Assembly: GCF_002150685.1 (NCBI RefSeq)
Contig: NZ_MSSW01000056.1
Location: 1-64,000, forward strand
DNA: 64,000 nt
Direction: 5' to 3'
DNA from: Algoriphagus antarcticus
GTDB lineage: Bacteria; Bacteroidota; Bacteroidia; Cytophagales; Cyclobacteriaceae
Position 1 is the first letter of the stretch. Every line of letters begins with the position of its first letter. The notes beneath the pieces were generated by a model. It had not been told where the DNA came from and did no database searches. It worked only from the letters and a program-made list of their open reading frames with translations. Of the stretch, positions 56,003 through 64,000 are shown piece by piece. The position numbers and the translations under genes are program-made.

Positions 56003-56773
56003 TTACATCCTCGCGATAGTCATACCCCCATCCACCGAAATGACCTGCCCAGTAGAATAGGGCAAATCTCCCTTAACCAAAGCTGCAACGACTTTTCCGA
56101 TGTCCTCTGGAACGCCCATTCTCGGTTCTAGCGTCATTCCGTTTTTCACGCCTTGATGATACGTCTCGCGGACTTTCTCGATCATATCAGTTTCTATTAC
56201 TCCAGGTCGAATCTCATAAACAGGAATCCCAAACTCAGCCATTTTCACAGCCAAGACTTTGGAAAGCATGGAGAGCGCGGATTTTGACATGCAGTACGAA
56301 GCGCGAGTGGTGGAGGCCACTTCGGCAGATATTGAGGTGATAGTTACGATGGAGATGTCAGAATCAGGTTTGTTCATCTTGAGTTCTGCCATCCATTTTG
56401 CGATAGCTTGAGTTAGGAAAAAAGTGCCGCGCAGGTTGATATCCATCAGGTGATCGAAATCCTCTTCCGTGATATCGAAAATATCACTTCTGGTTCTTGG
56501 TGCCACACCTGCATTGTTAACGAGTACGTCGATTTTACCAAACTTGGCTATTAACCCTGAAATGATCGATTCGCGATCTTCGCGAGAAGCAATATTTCCC
56601 TGAAGGTATTCCACCCGAGCACCTAAAGACCTCAAGCTTTCCAGAGCCTCTCTCACACTTGCCTCTTCACGAACGCCATTGATTGCCAGATTAAAGCCCT
56701 CTTCTGCGAGTTTTTTGGCGATACCCAAACCTATTCCGCGTGATCCCCCGGTGATTAATGCTACTCGACTCAT
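56003..56773 (-). CDS. Short-chain dehydrogenase/reductase (FabG-like)
   Basis: 256 residues. Cofactor motif TGGSRGIGLGIA at the N terminus, NNAG at ~88, and the catalytic Tyr-Lys in SYCMSK, with Ser in TITSISAE. C-terminal PEDIGKVVAALV and VDGGMTI are typical. As the last gene of an uptake-catabolism operon it probably oxidises or reduces a sugar derivative, although FabG-like annotation is common. Overlaps the OYE-family gene by 4 bases. Confidence 0.9.
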   Translation of the reverse strand: MSRVALITGGSRGIGLGIAKKLAEEGFNLAINGVREEASVREALESLRSLGARVEYLQGNIASREDRESIISGLIAKFGKIDVLVNNAGVAPRTRSDIFDITEEDFDHLMDINLRGTFFLTQAIAKWMAELKMNKPDSDISIVTITSISAEVASTTRASYCMSKSALSMLSKVLAVKMAEFGIPVYEIRPGVIETDMIEKVRETYHQGVKNGMTLEPRMGVPEDIGKVVAALVKGDLPYSTGQVISVDGGMTIARM

Positions 56774-58215
56774 GATGCTTTGATGGTTTTTAGTGTTTCG
56801 TGTATTTCCATTTTTTTGTAAAAAGGATCCAGTGGAAAACAGCCTGAAATCATCCCATTTCTAGGAGCAGTGGTGCAATCTGAGAATGTTCGGCAGATTT
56901 TCGCGCGCTTCATAGGAGTTCCTTCTAGGACATCCGCCGGTAATTCCGGATAGCTCAATACCATTCTTCCCAAACCAATAGAATCTGCTTTTCCTGCTTT
57001 CAGTACGTTTTGAGCGATATTTGGTAGCCACTCCTGTAGATAGGAGTATCCTGAACCTACTGCATAGAAATTAGGAAAAGCTTTCTTTACCTCACTTACC
57101 GCAGCTATTTGGCGAGCAACTCCATGCAGTGGATCTTCCGGTGGCATATAGCCATCTGATGGTGGGAACAGTGCTGGACGTTGAATATGCGGATTGTAAT
57201 AGGGACTGCCAGCTGTAGTGCAAAGCAATTCTATATCGAGTTTTTCCAGTTCCTTGAGAAATTGAAATGATTCGCTCAGATCCACTTCTAAGCCAGTTTC
57301 ATTTCCACCAAAAGCGTATTTATAAGGACCCTCGGTTGCTGGAATTCCCGTTCCTTCTGGGCCCTGTTTGAAAGGCATCCAGTCGAAAATGCTCATGCGA
57401 ACACCAATGTCCAATCCCGGAGCTTCGGCTCTGATTCCCGCTACGATCTCTCGAATAAAGCGAGTGCGGTTTTCTAGTGATTTACCGTATTTCCCGTCAC
57501 GGTCATAAGCACTTAGAAACTCATGTCCCAAATACCCATGACAATGTTTGATGTCAACGAACTTGTATCCGGTCTTCTGCGCACGAACGGCAGCGATCAC
57601 ATAGTCGTCGATCAACTCAGATATTTCTCCATCTGTCATCAACGGATAATCTTCCGCCAAACCGAACTTCTTATTCAAAACTGGATGGGAATAAAGGATT
57701 TTGGGCTCCATCTTGGTTTTGCTGTTTGGCTTGCAAAATCTGCCTGAATGAGTAAGCTGTAAGCCGGTGAGCAAACCATCGGAGTTTCCAAAAGCTGTTT
57801 TGTGCTCGCGCTCCACCAGCTGGTACAACTCTTCAAAGTCATCCAGATTCTCCTCATTCATTATAAGTTGATTGGGATTGGCTCTGCCAGCAGGCTGAAC
57901 GGCTACTGCCTCGCAGCCCCACAATAACTTCGCTCCCGAAATCGCAAAGTTCTTCCAGCGTCTTTTGGTGAGTTCTGAAGGTTTGCCGTCGGTAGTACCA
58001 TCCCATCCTTCCATAGGCAAGATGCAGAAAGCATTTCCGATCTTATTTCCAGAGCGTAGTTGATGAGTTTTCGCAAAAGGAGAGTTTTCACCTGAATTAA
58101 GATTTTCATCAAATTCTAAGTCTATTCCTTCCTGATCTAGATGTTCTCGGAGTTTTTCGGCAGTTTTTAACTGCGCCACTCTCGGGTATTGCGATTTGTA
58201 TTTCCCTAAACTCAT
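56770..58215 (-). CDS. Old-yellow-enzyme-family NADH:flavin oxidoreductase
   Basis: 481 residues. The FMN-binding TIM barrel shows FCILPMEGWDG, VQPAGRANPNQ, LQLTHSGRFCKPN, FVDIKHCHGYLGHEF with the His-His substrate pair, and VGSGYSYLQ. It lacks the C-terminal NAD(P)/iron-sulfur half of 2,4-dienoyl-CoA reductase. Likely an ene-reductase or a sugar-modifying flavoenzyme in this operon. The long (~60 residue) N-terminal extension is unusual for plain OYE. Overlaps both neighbours by 4 bases. Confidence 0.88.
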   Translation of the reverse strand: MSLGKYKSQYPRVAQLKTAEKLREHLDQEGIDLEFDENLNSGENSPFAKTHQLRSGNKIGNAFCILPMEGWDGTTDGKPSELTKRRWKNFAISGAKLLWGCEAVAVQPAGRANPNQLIMNEENLDDFEELYQLVEREHKTAFGNSDGLLTGLQLTHSGRFCKPNSKTKMEPKILYSHPVLNKKFGLAEDYPLMTDGEISELIDDYVIAAVRAQKTGYKFVDIKHCHGYLGHEFLSAYDRDGKYGKSLENRTRFIREIVAGIRAEAPGLDIGVRMSIFDWMPFKQGPEGTGIPATEGPYKYAFGGNETGLEVDLSESFQFLKELEKLDIELLCTTAGSPYYNPHIQRPALFPPSDGYMPPEDPLHGVARQIAAVSEVKKAFPNFYAVGSGYSYLQEWLPNIAQNVLKAGKADSIGLGRMVLSYPELPADVLEGTPMKRAKICRTFSDCTTAPRNGMISGCFPLDPFYKKMEIHETLKTIKAS

Positions 58216-59591
58216 CGACTTACGCAGTTAAAAAAGCTGTAATAAGCTTCGTCTTTTTGCATTCGTTGCAGGAGCAAAGCCAGTTCCCGAGCATGATAAT
58301 CACCCCACATACAGGATTCACCGTAAGGAGCTTTATTTGGGTCGGGACGGTAATCCCAGCCATTTGGTTGATGATAGATAGAATGCAAAATCAATCCCTG
58401 ATGCGCTGGGTCAGTAGATAAATACGGTTCAGAGAAAAGGTTTTCGGCGACCTGAATTCCTGCTTTAATATACTTTTCTGATGGTACAGGATCTGAATCT
58501 TTCAGCCAATTCCCAATTCTGATAAGACCTTGTGCAGTGATGCATGCAGCGGAAGAATCGATTGGTTCATAAGCATTGAAAGGATCTGATTTCTCATTGA
58601 GATAGTCTCCCATCTTTGTCAATCCCGGTGCTCCTGTATCCCAATAAGGAATGCCGTCAGTTGGCGTATTGCTGAGGTAAAATTCTGTAGTTGCGATAGC
58701 AGCTTTGGTAAGTTCTGCGACGAGATCTTCTTTAGAAATGACAGCCGAATAGTCGTTCTCATCAATTTTATCTAGAATTTCGAGCGTTTCACCCAGTCCG
58801 CAAATGGCCCAAGCCAAGCCACGAGTCCAGGTACTGAAGCCTGTATAACCTTGCTGAGAATTTGGACAACGGTAATTTCCATCATTGGTATTGAAGATGA
58901 TTTCGTGGGCAGTTCTGCCGGATACATCGTACGTGTCTCTGCCTTTTCCATAGAAAATAGAATAGCGGACTGTACTCAGGACATGCTGGATCGCTCGCTG
59001 AATAAGCGAGATTCGTTTGTCATTTTCTCCCTGCAATACGTGGCCTAATCCATGAGAAACTACCAGCGAACGGCAGGAACGGATCGTATCCACGAAAAGC
59101 GAATGCGGCCCATTGAAGGAATAAATAAAGCCGCCATCTCGAGTTGTAGTCCATCTCATTGCCTGCACGGCTCCGCTTACTTTTAAAGCTAGGTCGTAGA
59201 AGTTTTTCTCCCAATCAGTACCTTCTATTTTTCCTTCTTTGATGAGTCGTAGCAAATTTCCGTAGGTGCTGACATTGTTGAATCCATGATCATGGACGCC
59301 CGTATGTGTGAGATGGGGAGCCATTTTGCTCAGTGTATTCTCTCTACCGATTTTCAAAAATTGCTGATCTCCTGTGGCGTCAAATTGAAGAATTGCAGAG
59401 CCGTATTGAAAGCCCTGAGTCCATTCTGTCCAGCCACGAGTTACGTATTTACCTTTTTCAGTGAAAACCGGGGCTCCATTTTTTGGGTCAAAAGACTTTT
59501 CTATTTGTAGAATTTTTTCTCCCGAAAGCTCCCAAAATCGTTTGAGAGGCTGTTCCAATTGATTTATTGAAATGTTTGAATCAAGCTTCAT
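58212..59591 (-). CDS. GH88-like unsaturated glucuronyl hydrolase
   Basis: 459 residues, an (alpha/alpha)6 barrel. Family hallmarks are HDHGFNN with the first catalytic Asp, FVDTIRSCR with the second, and ARGLAW-like TRGLAWAICG. No signal peptide, so cytoplasmic, unlike many Bacteroidota GH88 enzymes. It removes delta-4,5-unsaturated glucuronic acid from oligosaccharides produced by polysaccharide lyases. The partner lyase is not in this window. Overlaps the symporter gene by 11 bases. Confidence 0.88.
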   Translation of the reverse strand: MKLDSNISINQLEQPLKRFWELSGEKILQIEKSFDPKNGAPVFTEKGKYVTRGWTEWTQGFQYGSAILQFDATGDQQFLKIGRENTLSKMAPHLTHTGVHDHGFNNVSTYGNLLRLIKEGKIEGTDWEKNFYDLALKVSGAVQAMRWTTTRDGGFIYSFNGPHSLFVDTIRSCRSLVVSHGLGHVLQGENDKRISLIQRAIQHVLSTVRYSIFYGKGRDTYDVSGRTAHEIIFNTNDGNYRCPNSQQGYTGFSTWTRGLAWAICGLGETLEILDKIDENDYSAVISKEDLVAELTKAAIATTEFYLSNTPTDGIPYWDTGAPGLTKMGDYLNEKSDPFNAYEPIDSSAACITAQGLIRIGNWLKDSDPVPSEKYIKAGIQVAENLFSEPYLSTDPAHQGLILHSIYHQPNGWDYRPDPNKAPYGESCMWGDYHARELALLLQRMQKDEAYYSFFNCVSR

Positions 59592-60993
59592 GAGTAGTTT
59601 TTTGAGTCAAATGATGGCGAAGCATCAAGATGAAAGTAAGAACAAAGAGTACGCAATACATCAAGAAATCCAGAGGATACCCTGCGATGATAGAAGGAAC
59701 GATTCCTATAAGTGATAATACGAAAGTAGCTAGTGCTAATGTAGAAAGCCAGATTAGTTCTTTGGGAGGGTTTTTGAATATTACTGCTCCCAAAACCACT
59801 GGGGCAATCATGGATGTGCCTGCAAAACTCACACGGGCTAGCAATACCAATTCATCGCTCATGTAAGTGGAAAATACCAAAACGATAAGCGAGAAAACAA
59901 GGATCGAAATCTTTGTGATACGCATATTGGATTTGTCGGAGCCAGAAAGAAGAGATCGAAGCTCTGTTCCCAAGGCGAAAATCTGGGCATTGGTAGTAGA
60001 AAGGCAGGCGGCGAATAAACCAACTACGGCCAATGCGGCTACCGGAACTGCCTGATCAAACAAAAGTGCGTTGGTAAGAAAATCTGCAGTACTCGCATCG
60101 GGATATTTGATCGCTCCATAAAGCCCGATGAAGGCTGTCGGCAATATGACCAGAATCGCGAAAATCCCGACCGCATAAGCCATTCTATGCACGGATTTCA
60201 GGTTTTTCATCACCACTAAACGAGTGGTGAATTGAGGCTGAGAAACTGGAATCAACACAATTGCTATAGCAGAAGCGATCAGGAACGGCGAAGTGAAAAG
60301 GCCTTTTGGGCCAGGGAGTGTGAGCAAGTCAGCATTGGTTTCGGATACTTTTGCCAATCCAGCTTCCAGTCCTCCAGCCATTTGCAAACAAGTCATCCCG
60401 ATAATCCAAATTACCGTCAGCATGATCACTCCTTGAATTGCATCGCTATAGACTATCGCTTTTAAACCGCCAATCTCTGAGTATATCAACATGATGAATA
60501 CCAACAGTGCCGACCAAGACCAGTAAGGGAGCATATCTGGAAAAGCGGCATCTAAAAAGATGGAGATTCCTCTTATTTGAATAGCGACGTAAGGAATCAA
60601 AAAGAGAAAGGCACTCGCGAACACCAAATACCCTGCGAACGAAGTCTGATAACAAGATTTCATCAGTCCGGCAACTCCTTTGTACCCATTGATAGAAGCT
60701 CGCTTTCGTAATGCATAGCCAAACCAAATCAGGAAAAAGACCATCAGTGCATCTGAAAAGGCGAGGAAAATCCATGCGCCAACACCGTGAGTTCGGAAGA
60801 AATCCGGCATGCCCATAAAGGTGAAGGCGGAGAATAATGCGGCTGAGAATGTCAGAAAACCTAGTATGGTTCCGATGTTTGAGCCCGCAAAGATGAAGTC
60901 GTCTGAGGTTCTTTCTTTGCTATAAGAGCGATAGGACGCATATCCCAGCATCGCCAGAAATAGCGTAAAGAAGAAAATTAACCATCCAATCAT
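59581..60993 (-). CDS. Sodium/solute symporter (SSS family)
   Basis: 470 residues, about 13 membrane helices. Features include the N-terminal GxxxSFxTFMGMPDFFR region (LFSAFTFMGMPD), GGLKAIVYSDAIQG typical of SSS transporters, and the later ACLSTTNAQIFALG. Na+-driven uptake of a small solute, presumably the oligosaccharide or uronate processed by the downstream enzymes. Its start overlaps the stop of a small membrane-protein gene by 4 bases. Confidence 0.92.
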   Translation of the reverse strand: MIGWLIFFFTLFLAMLGYASYRSYSKERTSDDFIFAGSNIGTILGFLTFSAALFSAFTFMGMPDFFRTHGVGAWIFLAFSDALMVFFLIWFGYALRKRASINGYKGVAGLMKSCYQTSFAGYLVFASAFLFLIPYVAIQIRGISIFLDAAFPDMLPYWSWSALLVFIMLIYSEIGGLKAIVYSDAIQGVIMLTVIWIIGMTCLQMAGGLEAGLAKVSETNADLLTLPGPKGLFTSPFLIASAIAIVLIPVSQPQFTTRLVVMKNLKSVHRMAYAVGIFAILVILPTAFIGLYGAIKYPDASTADFLTNALLFDQAVPVAALAVVGLFAACLSTTNAQIFALGTELRSLLSGSDKSNMRITKISILVFSLIVLVFSTYMSDELVLLARVSFAGTSMIAPVVLGAVIFKNPPKELIWLSTLALATFVLSLIGIVPSIIAGYPLDFLMYCVLFVLTFILMLRHHLTQKTTHEA

Positions 60994-61202
60994 TGCTTCT
61001 TAGGATCTTCAAATGGAAAAAACTTCGATCCCAAAAATGTAGCAAATACCACTAAAATGCTCACCAGCAAACCAGTCCAAAAGACGAAAGGGATGCCCGC
61101 TAGCGTAGGTTCAACTTTGTTGTCTTTGAATAAAAATAGGAAAGCACCCACTGTCATGATTACGACAGCAAGCACCAGCATTTTCCATTGTTTGGATTTC
61201 AT
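60990..61202 (-). CDS. Small two-helix membrane protein, DUF3311-like
   Basis: 70 residues with two membrane helices (about 8-26 and 38-60) and the motif AGIPFVFWTGLLVS. Small proteins of this kind (DUF3311-like) frequently precede SSS symporter genes, and may be accessory subunits. First gene of the five-gene operon 61202-56003. Confidence 0.78.
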   Translation of the reverse strand: MKSKQWKMLVLAVVIMTVGAFLFLFKDNKVEPTLAGIPFVFWTGLLVSILVVFATFLGSKFFPFEDPKKQ

Positions 61203-61225
61203 GTGTTTATAATTGTTTTTTGATG

Positions 61226-61296
61226 GTCACATGGAATCTCGCATTGTAGAATTATCATCTCTCTGTGTGTCGCATACGACATGCTCGATTCCATGG
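61226..61296. repeat. Palindrome-edged intergenic repeat, copy 2
   Basis: GTCACATGGAATCTCGCA at the left and GACATGCTCGATTCCATGGG at the right are near-perfect inverted copies, with ~30 variable bases between. Copy 1 is at 18958-19026. Confidence 0.7.
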
Positions 61297-61455
61297 GAAT
61301 AGGTTAAGGTTATTTTGGATAATTCGGATTTTGCCTAAAAATGATTTTAAATATGGCTTAAAATAGCAATTATCTTTTTTAATTCTAACCTGTAGTGGTG
61401 AGCTATTCCAGTTTTCTACGAAATGGATTTCATGTGAAAAAGTAAATTTTGTAGG

Positions 61456-61606
61456 TGGTAAGTTTTGTAAGTAGTAAGAGGTGAAAAGTTTAATGTATTA
61501 GTGAAGATTGGAAAAAATCTTTTTGTGGTTACCAACAAAAGTGCGTTGCCCAATATACAGCACGTTTCAAAACTTACTTCTTACTTTTTACCACTTACTT
61601 TTCACA
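61456..61606. repeat. Inverted pair of AGTAAGAAGTAAG-type elements
   Basis: GGTAAGTTTTGTAAGTAGTAAG and GGTGAAAAG at 61456-61490 face AACTTACTTCTTAC and CCACTTACTTTTCAC at 61570-61606. A third member is at 33347-33392. The spacer between them has no gene. The right element ends 6 bases before the stop codon of the FdhF-like gene. Confidence 0.55.
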
Positions 61607-61611
61607 TCAAG

Positions 61612-63909
61612 CTATGCCCTCTCCACGCTCACCCGCACAGACTTGCTAATCGGAGTATTGCTTTTGTCAGCGTATTCATGAATCGGGATTAACGGATTTG
61701 TTTCCGGGAAATAGGCTGCTAGATTTCCTTTTGGGATATGGTAGGGTATGACTAAAAACTGATAGACTTTGCGCTCTTGACCATCATAATTACTCATGAT
61801 ATTGACTACATCCATTTTATTGAGATTCTCCCGAGCCATATCGGATTCGTTCATAAAGAGAACCCGACGTTCATTGTGAATGCCTCTGTATCGATCGTTA
61901 AGACCATAGATCGTGGTGTTGAACTGATCATGGGATCTAATACTCATTAATAGATATTCGTTTTCTTTCAGGTTGTGAATTGGGAGTTCGGTATTGCTGA
62001 ACTGAGCTTTTTGATTTGGGAGTTTGCTGAAATCCAAGTCCCTCACATTATTGGGTAAGTAATATCCAGATCCTTTAGACTTAGTATTCATGTCTTTGAA
62101 TCCAGCGATTACTTCGCCCAATTTTTCTCTTAATAAATTGTAGTCCGAACCGAGAAGTTTCCACTTTACTGGATGATTTCCTTTGAAATAGGCAGAAGCA
62201 ATACCAGCTACTATCTCAGGCTCACTTTTGATGTCATCAGAAATAGGATCAAGAAAACCCTTGGATTGATGGACTATTCCCATGCTGTTTTCTACTGTAA
62301 AGTGTCTTTGCTCACCGTCTTTAATATCCTTATCAGACCGGCCAAGTGTGGGTAAAATCAATGCGGTTTTGCCAGTGATCAAATGACTTCGGTTTAGCTT
62401 AGTGCTTATCTGAACGGTGAGATCACAGTTTTGAAGTGCTTTGGCGGTGTATTCTGTATCAGAAGCGGCGGATGCAAAGTTGCCTCCCAAGCCTATGAAG
62501 ATTTTAGCTTTTCCCTCGTACATGGCCGGAATAGCTTTGACCACATCTACTCCTTCATGAGCTGGCGCATCGAAGCCAAAGGTTTTTTTGATTGCGGCAT
62601 TCAGATCTTTCGATACATAATGCATTATGCCAACGGTTCGATCTCCCTGCACGTTGCTGTGGCCACGGACAGGACAAGTGCCAGCTCCTGGTTTGCCCAG
62701 GCTTCCTTTCAGTAAAAGTAGATTAACGCATTCCTTGATGTTTTCCACACCATTTTTATGCTGAGTCAGACCCATCGCCCAGCAGATGATGATTTTACTT
62801 TTCTTGGCTAAAAGAGCTACTGCTTCGTCAATGAGTTTCTCTTCTACGCCGCACATTTCTAGTAATTCCTGTTCAGAATGTGCTTCCAGATGTGCTAATA
62901 GTGATTCGTACCCTTCGGTATATTTCTCAATGAATTCATGATCGAACACATTACCACTTGCTTTGTCCTTTACTGCGAGTTTTTTCTCAATCAGTTTCAA
63001 AAGTGCGACATCCTGATTGATTTTCACCTGAAGAAAAATGTCTGTCAATCCGTGGCCATTAAGCAACATTCCGCTGATTTCTTGAGGATTACGGAATCTG
63101 ATCAACCCAGCTTCATGAAGAGGATTGATACTGATGATTTTTCCACCGTTGCTCTTACATTTTTCCAATGCAGAAAGCATTCTAGGATGATTTGTCCCTG
63201 GATTTTGACCCATGACAATGATTACTTAAGCTTTGTCAAAGTCTTCCAATTTCACAGAGCCTTTGCCTATTCCTAAAGTTTCAGATAGCCCGATTCCGCT
63301 GGATTCATGGCACATATTGGAGCAGTCGGGCATATTATTCGTGCCAAAAGCTCTCGCAAAAAGTCCGTAGAGAAATGCAGCTTCGTTACTTGATCTACCA
63401 GAAGTGTAGAATATAGCTTGGTCGGGATTATCGAGTGCATGAAGATGATCTGCGATGACTCTGAAAGCTTCCTCCCAGGTACATTCTTCGTAGTGGTTTG
63501 AGTAGGACTTAAGGATCATAGGAGCGACTAGCCGGCCACTTTTTCCAATTTTATAATCGGACCATCGGGAAATTTCCTGCACCGAATAGTTGGAGAAAAA
63601 AGCATTATCCACCACTTTCGAAGTGGCTTCTTCAGCTAAAGCCTTAGCGCCATTTTCGCAGTATTCGCCTAAGTTGGATCGGTTTTCAGGGTCTGGCCAA
63701 GCGCAGCCTGGACAATCAAAACCAGTCTTTTGGTTCATGTGGGAAAGTGTCTGTAAAGACTTGATTACTCCCATCTCTTTGAACGTATGCTGCAAAGCCA
63801 CTTTTACCCCAATAAAGCCACCTGCATATTTAGCAGGTTCTTTTAAAGTGATTCCAGTAAACTCTTTGGAACTTTGGGTTTGGATGTTCTTTCTAGTCGA
63901 TGAAGGCAT
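61612..63909 (-). pseudogene. FdhF/YdeP-type molybdopterin oxidoreductase, interrupted by an in-frame TAA
   Basis: Together 765 codons, the usual length of the YdeP/FdhF-like alpha-subunit family. The 5' part (to 63226) has FDCPGCAWPD, YTSGRSSNEAAF and NMCHESSG; the 3' part (from 63213) has MGQNPGTNHPRM, CWAMGLTQHKNG, CPVRGHSNVQGDRT and the C-terminal molybdopterin-dinucleotide-binding domain (RSHDQFNTT). At 63226-63228 codon 228 is TAA; the frame continues VIIVMGQNP. Family members have Asp or Glu here, so GAA to TAA is likely. It is not TGA, so not selenocysteine. Loss of function, a sequencing error or a very recent mutation are the options. Confidence 0.87.
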
Positions 63910-64000
63910 TATCTCTTATTTCTCTAGGTCTTAAGCTTAAAGTTAAAGAAATATGAATGCGTAAATGTTTACTACTAGCGCGATTTTCTATTCTGGTTGA
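63910..64000. other. Upstream region of the FdhF-like gene, window end
   Basis: 91 AT-rich bases at the window edge, presumably the promoter side of the minus-strand oxidoreductase gene. No further feature seen. Confidence 0.5.

Noticed and set aside
63226..63228. Selenocysteine codon in a formate-dehydrogenase-like gene
   Set aside because: The interrupting codon is TAA, not TGA, and it lies before VIIVMGQNP, not at the family's Sec/Cys position.

Overview
The window looks like a chromosomal segment of a Bacteroidota bacterium of the Cytophagales type (Cyclobacteriaceae, Algoriphagus-like, is my best guess). The grounds are a fused CcoN-CcoO oxidase subunit, a single-heme CcoP, a fused LpxC-FabZ, a PorX-type PglZ response regulator (type IX secretion), lipoproteins of DUF4296 and beta-propeller type, 7TM-DISM histidine kinases, and TAnnTTTG promoter boxes. 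The genus is inferred; no database search was possible.

Layout. 1-450: tail of an rRNA operon (3' part of 5S rRNA, terminator) followed by decayed tandem copies of the same tail. 953-9428: complete cbb3 oxidase operon, ccoI-ccoS-ccoNO-ccoQ-ccoP-ccoG-ccoH plus a DsbD_2/TauE-like membrane protein. 9425-10783: hemN on the opposite strand, broken by an in-frame TAG. 10949-12043: alkane-monooxygenase-type membrane di-iron enzyme. 12032-14823: Bat-type cluster (DUF58, membrane protein, VWA protein). 14930-17667: DUF4296 lipoprotein and MutS2. 17768-23538 (minus): HD phosphohydrolase, lpxD, lpxC-fabZ, lpxA, a lone ABC ATPase and a lipoprotein. 23574-26771: porX, tsaE, alanine dehydrogenase.

26773-32616: the most intriguing block. 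A tightly overlapping four-gene operon encodes a ThiF/E1-like adenylyltransferase, a GNAT/autoinducer-synthase-like protein, a 7TM-DISM histidine kinase and a REC-histidine-kinase hybrid. A stand-alone receiver protein closely related to the hybrid's receiver lies next to it on the other strand. It reads like a make-and-sense small-molecule signalling cassette. 32707-36413: pyrophosphatase, PH-like membrane protein, AcpH-like phosphodiesterase, UPF1-like helicase. 36540-38076: a tiny secreted four-cysteine peptide followed by a 6-bladed beta-propeller lipoprotein. 38101-42790: DUF4924-like protein, repeat-rich spacer, lepA, a broken four-helix-bundle gene, folD. Then tRNA-Leu(GAG), a DsrE-like periplasmic protein, a hybrid histidine kinase and a sigma-54 regulator facing each other, purF-like amidotransferase, M42 peptidase, App1-like phosphatase, DAG kinase, DUF1080 lipoprotein.

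54655-61202 (minus): secreted Gfo/Idh oxidoreductase and a five-gene catabolic operon (small membrane protein, Na+/solute symporter, GH88-like hydrolase, OYE-family oxidoreductase, SDR), apparently for uptake and breakdown of uronate-type sugars. 61612-63909 (minus): FdhF/YdeP-type molybdopterin oxidoreductase, also split by an in-frame TAA.

Three genes (hemN, the four-helix-bundle gene, the FdhF-like gene) carry single in-frame nonsense codons with undamaged coding sequence on both sides. Intergenic DNA holds several families of short degenerate repeats and palindromes.
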